Of a stretch of DNA of 64,000 nt, positions 9,622 to 18,586 are shown in pieces. Where the stretch lies: contig NZ_FOVF01000007.1 of the NCBI RefSeq assembly GCF_900115085.1, positions 1-64,000 on the forward strand. The letters are read 5' to 3'. Under the pieces are notes generated by a model, which ran no database searches, was not told where the DNA came from, and saw only the letters and a program-made list of their open reading frames with translations. The DNA comes from Dokdonella immobilis. GTDB lineage: Bacteria > Pseudomonadota > Gammaproteobacteria > Xanthomonadales > Rhodanobacteraceae. Position numbers and translations under genes: made by a program. The stretch's first letter is position 1, and the number at the start of each line of letters is the position of its first letter.

Positions 9622-10935
9622 GTGGCAGCCTCGAAATCCAGCGGATTGGCATCGCTCGGCAAGCTGACCGAGCTGAAGCAGCGTCTTTTGTTCGTGATCG
9701 GTGCGCTGGTCGTGTTCCGCCTGGGCTCGTTCATTCCGGTTCCCGGCGTGAACCCCGAGGCGATGGCGCGCCTGGTTTCCAACAGCGGCGGCCTGATTGA
9801 CATGTTCAACATGTTCTCGGGCGGCGCGTTGAGCCGGTTTTCGTTGTTTGCCCTGGGTGTCATTCCGTACATCTCGGCGTCCATCGTCGTGCAGCTGTTC
9901 AGCTCGGTCGTTCCGGCCTGGCAGGCATTGAAGAAGGAAGGTGAGTCGGGACGGCGCAAGCTGACCACCTACACGCGCTTCGGCACGGTCGGCCTGGCCG
10001 CGTTCCAGTCTTTCGGCGTCGCCACGATGCTGCAGACGCAGGCTGGCGTCGTCTACGCGCCGGGCCCGAGTTTCATCTTCGGTACCGTGGTCGGACTGAC
10101 CGCCGGCACCCTGTTCCTGATGTGGCTGGGTGAGCAGATCACCGAGCGCGGCATCGGCAACGGCATTTCGCTGATCATCTTCGCCGGCATCGTCGCCGGG
10201 TTGCCGACCGCTGTCGTGCACACCCTCGGCATGGCCAACAGCGGCGAGCTGACCTGGCTCAAGCTGATGATGGTGCTGGTTGCCGTGCTCGTGGTGACTG
10301 CCTTCGTCGTTTTCATGGAGCGCGGCCAGCGCCGCATCACCGTGAACTACGCACGCAAGCAGGGTGGCGCAGGCCGCGCCTACATGAACCAGAGCTCGCA
10401 CCTGCCGCTCAAGATCAACATGGCGGGCGTGATTCCGCCGATCTTCGCTTCGAGCCTGATCATGTTCCCGGCCACGGCCGCGGCATGGTTCAACAATTCG
10501 AACGAAATCCGCTGGTTGCAGACACTGACCGCGGCCTTGGGCCCGGGCGAACCGCTGCACATGCTGATCTACGCGATCATGATCATCATCTTCGCCTTCT
10601 TCTACACGGCGCTGGTGTTCAATTCGCAGGAAACGGCCGACAACCTGAAGCGTTCGGGCGCGCTGATTCCGGGCATTCGCCCGGGCAAGGCCACGGCTGA
10701 CTACATCGATGGTGTGATGACCCGATTGACCGGCATCGGCGCCCTGTACCTGGTCGCCGTCTGTCTGGTTCCGGACCTGCTTCGAAACGCCTGGCACGTG
10801 CCGTTCTACTTCGGCGGTACATCGTTGCTGATCGTGGTCGTGGTGGTCATGGATTTCACCGCCCAGATCCAGGCCCATCTGGTTTCACACCAGTACGAAA
10901 GCCTGCTCAAGAAGGCAAACCTCAAGGGCCGCTGA
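9622..10935 (+). CDS. secY: Protein translocase subunit SecY
   Basis: 437 aa integral membrane protein with ten hydrophobic helices, the channel of the Sec translocon with SecE and SecG. The start is GTG at 9622, two bases after the rplO stop; the protein begins [20 protein letters not shown]. The cytoplasmic loop [18 protein letters not shown] that contacts SecA and the ribosome is intact. rpmJ, which follows secY in many bacteria, is absent here. Confidence 0.97.
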   Translation: MAASKSSGLASLGKLTELKQRLLFVIGALVVFRLGSFIPVPGVNPEAMARLVSNSGGLIDMFNMFSGGALSRFSLFALGVIPYISASIVVQLFSSVVPAWQALKKEGESGRRKLTTYTRFGTVGLAAFQSFGVATMLQTQAGVVYAPGPSFIFGTVVGLTAGTLFLMWLGEQITERGIGNGISLIIFAGIVAGLPTAVVHTLGMANSGELTWLKLMMVLVAVLVVTAFVVFMERGQRRITVNYARKQGGAGRAYMNQSSHLPLKINMAGVIPPIFASSLIMFPATAAAWFNNSNEIRWLQTLTAALGPGEPLHMLIYAIMIIIFAFFYTALVFNSQETADNLKRSGALIPGIRPGKATADYIDGVMTRLTGIGALYLVAVCLVPDLLRNAWHVPFYFGGTSLLIVVVVVMDFTAQIQAHLVSHQYESLLKKANLKGR

Positions 10936-11019
10936 GCCGGGCCCCGGGGACTGCCGTGACCGCTCCCGGAGGGGGCGGGAACGGGAATTCCAGGGGTTCC
11001 AGTTTCCCCTGAAAACAGA

Positions 11020-11025
11020 TAGAAT
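11020..11025 (+). promoter_or_regulatory. Possible -10 element before rpsM
   Basis: TAGAAT matches the sigma-70 -10 consensus at five of six positions, 44 nt before the rpsM ATG in the 133-nt secY-rpsM gap. The best -35 at 17-18 nt spacing is poor (TTCCAG or GTTCCA). It would give the alpha operon its own promoter. Weak by itself. Confidence 0.3.
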
Positions 11026-11068
11026 ACGAAGTTCACTGCGCATTTAGTTCTTTCGGAGACATTCAAAC

Positions 11069-11425
11069 ATGGCGCGCATTGCGGGTGTCAATCTGCCGGT
11101 CCAGAAGCATGCTTCGATCGGTCTGCAAAGCATTTATGGAATCGGCCGCTCGCGGTCGCGCAAGGTCTGTCTGGACGCGGGTGTCGCGCCGTCGACCAAG
11201 ATCAAGGACCTGACCGAAGCGGAAGTCGAAAAGATCCGTCACGAGGTTGCGAAATACACGGTCGAGGGCGATCTGCGCCGCGAAGTGGGTATCGCGATCA
11301 AGCGCCTGATCGACCTCGGCTGCTATCGCGGTCTGCGTCATCGCCGCGGCTTGCCGATGCGCGGCCAGCGCACTCGCACCAATGCCCGTACCCGCAAGGG
11401 TCCGCGCCGTGCGATCAGAAAATAA
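11069..11425 (+). CDS. rpsM: 30S ribosomal protein S13
   Basis: 118 aa, [20 protein letters not shown], ending with the basic tail [15 protein letters not shown] that contacts P-site tRNA. It has a helix-two-turn-helix fold and interacts with S19 and L5. First gene of the alpha operon, preceded by TTCGGAGAC. Confidence 0.98.
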   Translation: MARIAGVNLPVQKHASIGLQSIYGIGRSRSRKVCLDAGVAPSTKIKDLTEAEVEKIRHEVAKYTVEGDLRREVGIAIKRLIDLGCYRGLRHRRGLPMRGQRTRTNARTRKGPRRAIRK

Positions 11426-11443
11426 TCTGCCCGGAAACGAATC

Positions 11444-11833
11444 ATGAATAAGCCGGTCGCCAAGCCGAAGAAGAAGATCAAGCGCGTTGTGACTGACGCC
11501 ATCTGCCACGTGCAGGCGTCTTTCAACAACACCGTGGTCACGATCACCGACCGCCAAGGCAATGCCCTCTCCTGGGCAACCGCTGGCGGCGCCGGGTTCC
11601 GTGGCTCGCGCAAGTCCACGCCATTCGCCGCACAGGTTGCAGCGGAAAAGGCTGCCCGCGTTGCTGCCGAATACGGCGTGAAGACGATCGAAGTGCGTAT
11701 CAAGGGCCCAGGCCCGGGTCGCGAATCGGCCGTTCGTTCGCTGAACAACGTCGGCTTCAAGGTCACCAACATCATCGACGTGACGCCCATCCCGCACAAC
11801 GGGTGCCGTCCGCCGAAGAAGCGTCGCGTCTAA
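11444..11833 (+). CDS. rpsK: 30S ribosomal protein S11
   Basis: 129 aa with [19 protein letters not shown] and the C-terminal [16 protein letters not shown]11 lies on the platform near the Shine-Dalgarno helix. 18 nt after rpsM and 11 nt before rpsD. Confidence 0.98.
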   Translation: MNKPVAKPKKKIKRVVTDAICHVQASFNNTVVTITDRQGNALSWATAGGAGFRGSRKSTPFAAQVAAEKAARVAAEYGVKTIEVRIKGPGPGRESAVRSLNNVGFKVTNIIDVTPIPHNGCRPPKKRRV

Positions 11834-11844
11834 AGGATACTGAA

Positions 11845-12471
11845 ATGGCTCGTTATATCGGACCCACCTGCAAGCTGGCCCGGCGCGAAGGCGCTGACCT
11901 CAGCCTCAAGAGCCCGGCGCGCGCGATCGATTCGAAGTGCAAGCTGGAACAGAAGCCCGGCCAGCATGGCGCCGCCCGCAAGGGACGCCTGTCGGACTAT
12001 GGCGTGCAGCTGCGCGAGAAGCAGAAGGTCAAGCGCATCTATGGCCTGCTCGAGCGCCAGTTCCACAAGTACTACGTCAAGGCGTCCAACCAGAAGGGCA
12101 ACACCGGTGAAAACCTGTTGCGCCAGCTCGAGACTCGCCTCGACAACGTCATCTATCGCATGGGTTTCGCGGTCACCCGCGCCCAGGCTCGCCAGCTGGT
12201 CGCCCACCGTGCAGTTTCGGTGAACGGCAAGCGCGTCAACCTGCCGTCCTACCAGGTCCGGCCGGGCGACGAGATTTCTCTCACCGAGAGCGCGCGCAGC
12301 CAGTTGCGCGTGCAGGAATCGGTCACCGTCTCGCAGGAGATGGATCTGGTTCCGGCCTGGGTCGAAGTCGACCCGAAGAAGTTCAGCGGCGTCTTCAAGG
12401 CGTTGCCTGAGCGTTCGGATCTGCCCTCGGATATCAACGAGAGCCTCATCATCGAGCTTTACTCGAAGTAA
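11845..12471 (+). CDS. rpsD: 30S ribosomal protein S4
   Basis: 208 aa, [20 protein letters not shown]. The S4 RNA-binding domain lies around residues 97-160 ([20 protein letters not shown]). In E. coli S4 initiates 30S assembly and represses the alpha operon. The ATG at 11845 is used; an upstream in-frame ATG at 11803 falls inside rpsK. Confidence 0.98.
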   Translation: MARYIGPTCKLARREGADLSLKSPARAIDSKCKLEQKPGQHGAARKGRLSDYGVQLREKQKVKRIYGLLERQFHKYYVKASNQKGNTGENLLRQLETRLDNVIYRMGFAVTRAQARQLVAHRAVSVNGKRVNLPSYQVRPGDEISLTESARSQLRVQESVTVSQEMDLVPAWVEVDPKKFSGVFKALPERSDLPSDINESLIIELYSK

Positions 12472-12499
12472 TTCACCGCAACTTTCGGAGTCCCTGTTC

Positions 12500-13495
12500 A
12501 TGGCAGGATCCACCAATGTGCTGCGTCCCCGCGGCATTCAAGTCGAGCGCATCGGTCTCAACCACGCCAAAGTCGTGGTCGAGCCGCTGGAGCGTGGCTT
12601 TGGTCACACCCTGGGCAACGCATTGCGTCGCGTTCTTCTGTCGTCCATTCCGGGCTGCGCGATCGTCGAAGTCGAGATCGACAACGTCCTGCACGAGTAC
12701 ACGACCCTGGAAGGCCTCCAGGAAGACGTCATCGAAGTCCTGCTCAATATCAAGGACATCGCGATCCGCATGCATGGCCATGACGAATCGACCCTGACCC
12801 TGAGCAAGAAGGGCAAGGGCGTCGTCACGGCTGCAGACATCAAGGTCGATCACACCGTCGAGATCATCAATCCCGACCACGTGATCTGCAACCTGACCAA
12901 GGACGTCGCGCTGAACATGCGCCTCAAAGTTGTTCGTGGCGTCGGCTACCAGCCTGCCGTCTCGCGCCGCCTTCCGGACGAGGAAGCGCGTCCGATCGGC
13001 CGCCTGCAGCTCGATGCATCGTTCTGCCCGGTTCGCCGCGTCGCCTACCAGGTCGACAGCGCGCGTCTCGAACAGCGCACCGATCTGGACAAGCTCGTCC
13101 TCGAGATCGACACCAACGGTGCGATCGATGCCGAGGAAGCCGTACGCAAGGCCGCCGAGATCCTGCAGGACCAGATTTCGATCTTCGGTGACTTCACCCG
13201 TCGCGAGAGCGCCGATGCGAAGACCGACAAGAGCGGCGTCGATCCGGTCCTGCTGCGTCCGATCGACGACCTCGAACTGACCGTGCGTTCTGCCAACTGC
13301 CTCAAGGCCGAGAGCATCTACTACATCGGCGACCTCGTGCAGAAGACCGAAGTCGAGCTGCTGAAGACCCCGAACCTGGGCAAGAAGTCGCTGACCGAAA
13401 TCAAGGACGTGCTCGGACAGCGTGGTCTGTCGCTGGGCATGAAGCTCGAATCGTGGCCGCCGCCGGGCATTGCGCACGGCATGCAGTTGGGTTGA
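12500..13495 (+). CDS. rpoA: DNA-directed RNA polymerase alpha subunit
   Basis: 331 aa. The N-terminal domain (about residues 1-230, with [20 protein letters not shown]) dimerises and binds beta/beta'; the C-terminal domain (about 245-331, [20 protein letters not shown]) contacts UP elements and activators. Located in the alpha operon between rpsD and rplQ as expected. Start ATG 12500 after TTTCGGAGTC. Confidence 0.98.
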   Translation: MAGSTNVLRPRGIQVERIGLNHAKVVVEPLERGFGHTLGNALRRVLLSSIPGCAIVEVEIDNVLHEYTTLEGLQEDVIEVLLNIKDIAIRMHGHDESTLTLSKKGKGVVTAADIKVDHTVEIINPDHVICNLTKDVALNMRLKVVRGVGYQPAVSRRLPDEEARPIGRLQLDASFCPVRRVAYQVDSARLEQRTDLDKLVLEIDTNGAIDAEEAVRKAAEILQDQISIFGDFTRRESADAKTDKSGVDPVLLRPIDDLELTVRSANCLKAESIYYIGDLVQKTEVELLKTPNLGKKSLTEIKDVLGQRGLSLGMKLESWPPPGIAHGMQLG

Positions 13496-13502
13496 TTCAA
13501 AG

Positions 13503-13595
13503 CCGGGATTGGAGATTAGGGATTCGGGATTCGAAACGGCAACGTCCTCGCGAGGAACGCTTTTCCGAATCCCCAATCACGAATCCCGTATCCCT
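13503..13595. repeat. GGGATTCGGGATT inverted-repeat hairpin, copy D
   Basis: Left arm 13503-13533 and right arm 13565-13595 frame a loop that contains its own short CCTCGCGAGG palindrome. It is placed between rpoA and rplQ, extending that gap to 177 nt. Confidence 0.85.
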
Positions 13596-13672
13596 AAATA
13601 ATAAGCGGGTAACCGCGGGAAGTCGGACACAGGCGCCGGCTTTTCATAACAACAGACAGTGAGAACATTGCC

Positions 13673-14059
13673 ATGCGCCACCAGAAATCCGGACGCAAAC
13701 TCAACCGCACGAGCAGCCATCGCGAAGCGATGTTCAAGAACATGGCTGCCTCGTTGTTCAAGCACGAGCTGATCCGCACGACCTTGCCGAAGGCCAAGGA
13801 GCTGCGTCGGGTCGCCGAGCCGCTCATCACGCTGGCCAAGACCGATGGCGTCGCCAACCGTCGGCTCGCGTTTGCCCGCCTGCGCGACAAGCAGGCCGTC
13901 GGCAAGCTGTTCGTCGAACTCGGCCCGCGCTTCCGCGAGCGCAAGGGCGGCTATCTGCGCATCCTCAAATGCGGATTCCGTGCAGGTGACAGCGCACCGA
14001 TGGCCTATGTCGAGCTGCTCGATCGGCCGCAGTCCGGCGCTGTGGCCAGCGAAGACTGA
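13673..14059 (+). CDS. rplQ: 50S ribosomal protein L17
   Basis: 128 aa, beginning [20 protein letters not shown]; the family core [13 protein letters not shown] is present. L17 lies near the tunnel exit. Last gene of the ribosomal block; a rho-independent terminator begins 21 nt after its stop. Confidence 0.98.
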   Translation: MRHQKSGRKLNRTSSHREAMFKNMAASLFKHELIRTTLPKAKELRRVAEPLITLAKTDGVANRRLAFARLRDKQAVGKLFVELGPRFRERKGGYLRILKCGFRAGDSAPMAYVELLDRPQSGAVASED

Positions 14060-14080
14060 GCCAGATAACCGGCAGCAGAG

Positions 14081-14107
14081 AAAGCCCCGCCCGTGCGGGG
14101 CTTTTTC
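14081..14107 (+). terminator. Rho-independent terminator after rplQ
   Basis: Ten-bp stem AAAGCCCCGC/GCGGGGCTTT with a 4-nt loop, followed by a T-run. It ends the ribosomal protein transcription unit. Confidence 0.92.
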
Positions 14108-14241
14108 GTTTGCGGGATACTGGGTAACCGCGGAATCCAGGCCCTGGGTTTTTTTGCGCCCTGGCGCCGACGCCGGGGAACCGCGCCCACAACCGCCTGT
14201 CAGTATGCAGGTCCCCTGACCACTGAGCTGGAGCCCACGCA

Positions 14242-14736
14242 ATGAGTCGAGCCATTTCCTCGCGCAAGATCTTCCTGCTGATCGCTTGCGCCTGTGCATT
14301 GCTGATGGGCTATGCGCTGTTCGCCCAGTACGTCCAGGGCTACCAGCCCTGCATGCTGTGCATGGTCCAGCGCGTGTTCGTCGGAGCGGTCGGCCTGGTC
14401 GCGCTGCTGGCCGCGCTGCACGGTCCGGGTCGACTCGGTGTTCGCCTGTACGGAATCGTCACGGCCCTGCTCGCCGCCGGCGGCGCCTACGTGGCCGGCC
14501 GCCATGTCTATCTGCAGCATCTGCCGCCCGAGCAGCTCGATGGCTGCGCCCCATCGTTCGAATACGCGCTCGAGAACTACGATGCGCTGAAGTTCCTCAA
14601 GACCATCTTCATCCGCGACCAGGACTGCGGCACGATTGACTGGACCTTCCTTGGCCTGTCGATGCCGACCTGGGTCCTCGCCTGTTTCATCGGATTGTTC
14701 CTGGCCGCACTCTGGGCCGGCTTCAGGCGGGCCTGA
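14242..14736 (+). CDS. dsbB: Disulfide bond formation protein DsbB
   Basis: 164 aa inner-membrane protein with four hydrophobic helices. DsbB reoxidises periplasmic DsbA and passes electrons to quinone. Both redox pairs are present: CMLC at residues 37-40, and Cys102 with Cys129 in the second periplasmic loop (DGCAPSF, DQDCGTID). Length and topology are normal. GAGCTGGAGCCC precedes the ATG. It stands alone between the rplQ terminator and the DAHP synthase gene. Confidence 0.95.
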   Translation: MSRAISSRKIFLLIACACALLMGYALFAQYVQGYQPCMLCMVQRVFVGAVGLVALLAALHGPGRLGVRLYGIVTALLAAGGAYVAGRHVYLQHLPPEQLDGCAPSFEYALENYDALKFLKTIFIRDQDCGTIDWTFLGLSMPTWVLACFIGLFLAALWAGFRRA

Positions 14737-14737
14737 T

Positions 14738-14765
14738 TTGACTGCGGGGCCGCCTGTGGCATGAT
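14738..14765 (+). promoter_or_regulatory. Candidate promoter before the DAHP synthase gene
   Basis: TTGACT at 14738-14743 (five of six to -35) and CATGAT at 14760-14765 (four of six to -10) with 16-nt spacing. Transcription would begin near 14772, which favours the downstream ATG at 14797 as the DAHP synthase start. Read by eye only. Confidence 0.4.
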
Positions 14766-14796
14766 GGATGCCGCAGTGCAGCATGAGCAGGCCCCG

Positions 14797-16182
14797 ATGA
14801 AGCGCGAACGAAACATCGCTCCGGTCCGGCAACCCGAAAACTGGACGCCGGCGTCCTGGCAGGCTTTTCCGGCCGTCCAGCAGCCGACCTATCTCGATCC
14901 GGCCGAACTCGACCTGGCCCTCGATCAGCTGCGCGAACTGCCTCCGCTGGTCACCTCCTGGGAGATCCTCGCCTTGCGCGGCCTGCTCGCCGATGCCGCC
15001 GAGGGCCGTCGCTTCCTCCTGCAGGGCGGCGACTGCGCCGAGAGTTTCGACGACTGCACTTCGCCGCTGATCTCCAACCGTCTCAAGGTCATGCTGCAAA
15101 TGAGCCTTGTGCTGACCCACGGCCTCAAGCTGCCGATCGTGCGTGTCGGGCGGTTCGCCGGCCAGTACGCCAAGCCAAGGTCGGCGGATTCCGAGACCCG
15201 TAACGAAGTGACCCTGCCGTGCTACCGCGGCGACATCGTCAACGGTCCGGCTTTCGATGCCGAGAGCCGGCGCGCCGATCCGCGCCGCCTGATCAAGGGC
15301 CATGCCCGATCGGCGATGACGATGAACTTCGTGCGCGCCCTGATCGACGGCGGTTTCGCCGACCTTCACCATCCCGAATACTGGGATCTGGCCTGGGTGG
15401 CGCATTCGCCGCTGCAGAGCGAATACCGCCAGATGGTCGAGTCGATCGGCAACTCGCTGCGCTTCATGGAAACCCTGGCCGGCAGTGCGGTCGGCGAGTT
15501 CCAGCGCGTCGATTTCCATACCTCGCACGAAGCCCTGCTGCTGCACTACGAGGAGGCGTTGACCCGCCAGGTACCGCGTCACTGGGGCTGGTTCAACCTG
15601 TCCACGCACTTCCCGTGGATCGGCATGCGTACGGCGGATATCGGCGGTGCCCATGTCGAATACTGTCGTGGCATCCGCAACCCGATCGGGGTCAAGGTCG
15701 GCGTATCGACCCAGCCAGACCAACTGCTGCGCCTGATCGACGTGCTCGACCCCGATAATGAACCGGGACGCCTGACCCTGATCCACCGGATGGGCGCGAA
15801 GCACGTCGCCAAGGCCTTGCCACCCTTGCTGTCCGCGGTGCGTGCCTCTGGCCGCAAGGTGCTCTGGTGCTGCGACCCGATGCACGGCAATACCGAATCG
15901 CTCGGCAGCGGCGTGAAGACGCGGCGCTTCGAGAATATCCGCGACGAGCTCGACCAGGCTTTCGATATCCATGCCGCCGCGGGAACCCGACTCGGCGGCG
16001 TGCATCTCGAACTGACCGGCGAAAACGTCACCGAGTGCATGGGCGGCGCCCGCGACCTGACCGAAAGCGACCTGACCCGGGCCTACAAGTCCTCGGTCGA
16101 CCCGCGCCTGAACTACGAACAGTCGCTTGAACTGGCGATGCTGATCGTGCGCAAGCGCGGCGACCAGGGCCGGCTGGATTGA
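14797..16182 (+). CDS. aroG: Class II 3-deoxy-7-phosphoheptulonate synthase
   Basis: 461 aa from the ATG at 14797 (473 aa from 14761). It condenses phosphoenolpyruvate and erythrose 4-phosphate in the first step of the shikimate pathway. It belongs to the plant-like class II (AroA-II) family: RFLLQGGDCAESFDDC, VRVGRFAGQYAKPRS, and WCCDPMHGNTE are the conserved metal- and substrate-binding segments. The start at 14797 fits a candidate promoter at 14738-14765 and GAGCAGG upstream; 14761 or 14764 remain possible. Monocistronic; convergent with the PAP2 gene. Confidence 0.94.
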   Translation: MKRERNIAPVRQPENWTPASWQAFPAVQQPTYLDPAELDLALDQLRELPPLVTSWEILALRGLLADAAEGRRFLLQGGDCAESFDDCTSPLISNRLKVMLQMSLVLTHGLKLPIVRVGRFAGQYAKPRSADSETRNEVTLPCYRGDIVNGPAFDAESRRADPRRLIKGHARSAMTMNFVRALIDGGFADLHHPEYWDLAWVAHSPLQSEYRQMVESIGNSLRFMETLAGSAVGEFQRVDFHTSHEALLLHYEEALTRQVPRHWGWFNLSTHFPWIGMRTADIGGAHVEYCRGIRNPIGVKVGVSTQPDQLLRLIDVLDPDNEPGRLTLIHRMGAKHVAKALPPLLSAVRASGRKVLWCCDPMHGNTESLGSGVKTRRFENIRDELDQAFDIHAAAGTRLGGVHLELTGENVTECMGGARDLTESDLTRAYKSSVDPRLNYEQSLELAMLIVRKRGDQGRLD

Positions 16183-16244
16183 TTCCTGCGAGGTAAGGGC
16201 CGGACATCGGCTTGCGGCCGCAGGCCGCGAGCAATGCCGGGCAT

Positions 16245-16787
16245 TCACCCAGTCTGGAAAACCCACATGATCGACAGCTCGGCGAGGGCGAGTCCGATCA
16301 GCATCGCCATGATCACGTCGCTCGGATAGTGAAGTCCGAGCACGATCCGGGAAAGCGCGATCAGCAGGGTCAGCGGCAGCAAGAGCACGAGCAAACCGGG
16401 AAACCAGGCCAGGGCGACGAGGCTGAAGCTGACCGCGTGCAACGTGTGCCCGGAAGGAAAGCTGAACTCGTCCAGCGGAGGTATGTGGGCGACGATGCCG
16501 ACGTGGCTGCGATACGGCCGCGGTCGGCGCGTCCAACCCTTGAGCAGCTTGTAAAGACTCGCTGCGACGATGCCGACGGCGGCCATGTGCAGGGCAGCCC
16601 GCCAGCCATCTTCGCCGCCGAGCACGGCCAGGCCGAGCATCAGCGCGTACCAGATCAGCCCGTCACCGAGACGGCTGATGATGCGGAAGAAGGTCACCAC
16701 GGACCTGCCGGCGACCCAGCGATTGCACGCCAGGCACAGGCGCCATTCGCCACTGAGCACTTCGAAGCGGTGCCAACCCTGATTCAT
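16245..16787 (-). CDS. PAP2 superfamily membrane phosphatase
   Basis: 180 aa with several hydrophobic helices and the three phosphatase motifs in order: KGWTRRPRPY (KxxxxxxRP), FSFPSGHTLH (PSGH) and SRIVLGLHYPSD (SRxxxxxHxxxD). The family removes phosphate from lipid phosphates such as undecaprenyl-PP, phosphatidylglycerol phosphate or phosphatidate; the substrate here is not determinable. The ATG overlaps the stop of the upstream glycosyltransferase gene by 4 bp, so the two are translationally coupled and may act on the same lipid. The longer upstream frame is antisense-like sequence within the neighbour and was not used. Confidence 0.88.
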   Translation of the reverse strand: MNQGWHRFEVLSGEWRLCLACNRWVAGRSVVTFFRIISRLGDGLIWYALMLGLAVLGGEDGWRAALHMAAVGIVAASLYKLLKGWTRRPRPYRSHVGIVAHIPPLDEFSFPSGHTLHAVSFSLVALAWFPGLLVLLLPLTLLIALSRIVLGLHYPSDVIMAMLIGLALAELSIMWVFQTG

Positions 16788-17923
16788 GCCGCGTTTTCCT
16801 TGCACAGGGACCCCATCAGATCGGCGAAACCGCGGCTGACGGCATCCGGACTCAAGCAGGAGACTGTCTCGCGTGCCCGGCCCGCCATTCGCGAACGGCG
16901 GGCTGGATCGCCCGCCAGGGCAACCGCAGCGGCAACGAAGGCGTCGGCATCGGCAAATGGCACGCATACCCCGCAGTCGGCTTCGCGGATGTGTTCTCGC
17001 GCGGCTCCGTAATCGAAGGTGACAACGGGCAGGCCACTGGCCATCGCTTCGAGCGTGACGTTGCCGAAGGTTTCAGTCAGGCTCGGAAACAAAAACAGGT
17101 CGCCGCTCGCATAGTGACGGGCCAGCGCTTCGTCCCGATGCATACCGGCAAAGATGAAATCCGGGTTCGTGTCGGCCAGGCGGCCACGCTCCGGACCGTC
17201 CCCGACCACGATGAATCGGGCCCCGGCGTGCACGCGCTCGATCTCGCGAAAGGCGCGGACCGCGAGGTCGAGGTTCTTCTCGGCGGCCAGGCGCCCGACG
17301 TGGATCACGGCCAGTCCGTCATCGGTCAGGCCCCAGCGGTCGCGCAGCGTCGCGTCCCTGCGCGATGGGGCGAACAGGTCGACATCGACGGCGCGGCTGA
17401 GCACGCTGATATTGGCAAACGCCCGGCTACGCAGGAAATCGGCCAGCTCGCGGGTCGGCACGAGGGTCGTGGCAGCGCGATTGTGGAAACGCCGCATGCC
17501 GGCGAAGACGAACGGACTCAGCCACGGGAACCCGTAGTGGGTGATGAAGTCATCGAAGCGGGTATGGAATCCGGTGCAGGCGGGGATGCCGAGGCGGCGT
17601 GCCGCGCCGAGCGCACTGTGGCCGAGCGGTCCTTCAGTGGCGACGTAGATGGCTTGCGGACGACTGCTCGACCAATGCCGGACCAGGCGCGACTGAGCCG
17701 GCAGGCCGACGCGCAAGCCGGGGTAGCGTGGCAGTCCCGTGCTGCGGACCCGCAGCTCGGCGAATTCGTTGGCGCTGATGGTTGCGGCGTCTCCGGGCCG
17801 ATCCGGCCTGACCAGTTCGACCGAGTGTCCGAGCCTTCGCAAGCCGCGCGCCAGCGATTGCACGGTCAGGGCGACGCCGTTGATCTCCGGCGGCCAGGTT
17901 TCCGTGACGATCGCAGTGCGCAT
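16784..17923 (-). CDS. GT4-family glycosyltransferase
   Basis: 379 aa from the ATG at 17923, which has GGGAA 8 nt upstream; an ATG at 17938 would add five residues. GT-B fold: N-terminal Rossmann domain begins MRTAIVTETWPPEINGVALT, and the C-terminal nucleotide-sugar domain has HVGRLAAEKNLDLAVRAF, VVGDGPER and the ExxxxxxxE segment SLTETFGNVTLEAMASGLP. It resembles GDP-mannose-dependent alpha-mannosyltransferases that modify lipids. Coupled to a PAP2 phosphatase, suggesting glycolipid synthesis, but acceptor and donor are not known. Confidence 0.88.
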   Translation of the reverse strand: MRTAIVTETWPPEINGVALTVQSLARGLRRLGHSVELVRPDRPGDAATISANEFAELRVRSTGLPRYPGLRVGLPAQSRLVRHWSSSRPQAIYVATEGPLGHSALGAARRLGIPACTGFHTRFDDFITHYGFPWLSPFVFAGMRRFHNRAATTLVPTRELADFLRSRAFANISVLSRAVDVDLFAPSRRDATLRDRWGLTDDGLAVIHVGRLAAEKNLDLAVRAFREIERVHAGARFIVVGDGPERGRLADTNPDFIFAGMHRDEALARHYASGDLFLFPSLTETFGNVTLEAMASGLPVVTFDYGAAREHIREADCGVCVPFADADAFVAAAVALAGDPARRSRMAGRARETVSCLSPDAVSRGFADLMGSLCKENAA

Positions 17924-18039
17924 GCCGAATTCCCGCATTCCGTAGTGGACATGCTGGGCCCCGGTTTTTAAGGGCGTGTGGCGGTGGCGTGACGAATCGG
18001 TGACGCCCGGGTGGGTATGGCGCGAGACAGCGCGTCGAT

Positions 18040-18495
18040 TTATCCGGCCAGTTCGGCGGCGCGGCGTTTGATCGTCGCCAGCATCGCCGCGAGACCGTTT
18101 GATCGGGTCGGCGAAAGGTGTTTGGACAAGCCAATGGCCTCGACGAAGCGCGGTTCGGTGTCGAGGATTTCCCGTGCCGATCGTCCCGAGTAGACACGCA
18201 ACAGCAGTGCGATCAGGCCGGAGACAATCGAGGAATCGCTGATGGCTGTGAAATCCAGCCGATCCGCGTCCCCCCGGCCGAGCAGCCAGACCTGGGATTG
18301 GCAACCGTTGACCTTGTTCTCCTCAGTGCGCGCCTCGTCGGGAAACGCCGGCAGCTTGCGGCCAAGATCGATCAGGTACTGGTAGCGCTCGGTCCAGTCG
18401 CCCAAGTAGCCGAACTCTTCGGCGATGGCCGCCTGGGCCGATTCTGCGCTCGGTTCCACCGGTGCGTCCGTGGTCTGTTCGCTGCTCACGTTCAT
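18040..18495 (-). CDS. sufE: SufE family cysteine desulfuration protein
   Basis: 151 aa. SufE accepts persulfide sulfur from the desulfurase SufS and delivers it for Fe-S cluster assembly. The sulfur acceptor Cys65 is in NGCQSQVW, and the family block SDSSIVSGLIALLLRVYSGR follows. The first about 25 residues are a nonconserved Ser/Ala/Glu tail. No other suf genes are nearby; it lies between cysS and the glycosyltransferase, all on the minus strand. Confidence 0.92.
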   Translation of the reverse strand: MNVSSEQTTDAPVEPSAESAQAAIAEEFGYLGDWTERYQYLIDLGRKLPAFPDEARTEENKVNGCQSQVWLLGRGDADRLDFTAISDSSIVSGLIALLLRVYSGRSAREILDTEPRFVEAIGLSKHLSPTRSNGLAAMLATIKRRAAELAG

Positions 18496-18586
18496 CCTTT
18501 TGATTTAAGGGCAGGCATCGGGAATTCCAGACGGTGCCGGTCCGCTCCTCGAGCGCGAAGCCCGAGTGGCGAAGTCCGCGATGACT

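Noticed and set aside
548-13576. Long minus-strand open frames opposite the ribosomal genes (up to 367 codons)
   Set aside because: They are shadows of GC-rich codon usage on the coding strand; no ribosome-binding sites or recognisable domains.
14200-16536. 778-codon minus-strand frame opposite dsbB and the DAHP synthase
   Set aside because: Antisense to two well-recognised genes; translation has no domain and is His/Arg/Asp-rich as expected for a shadow.
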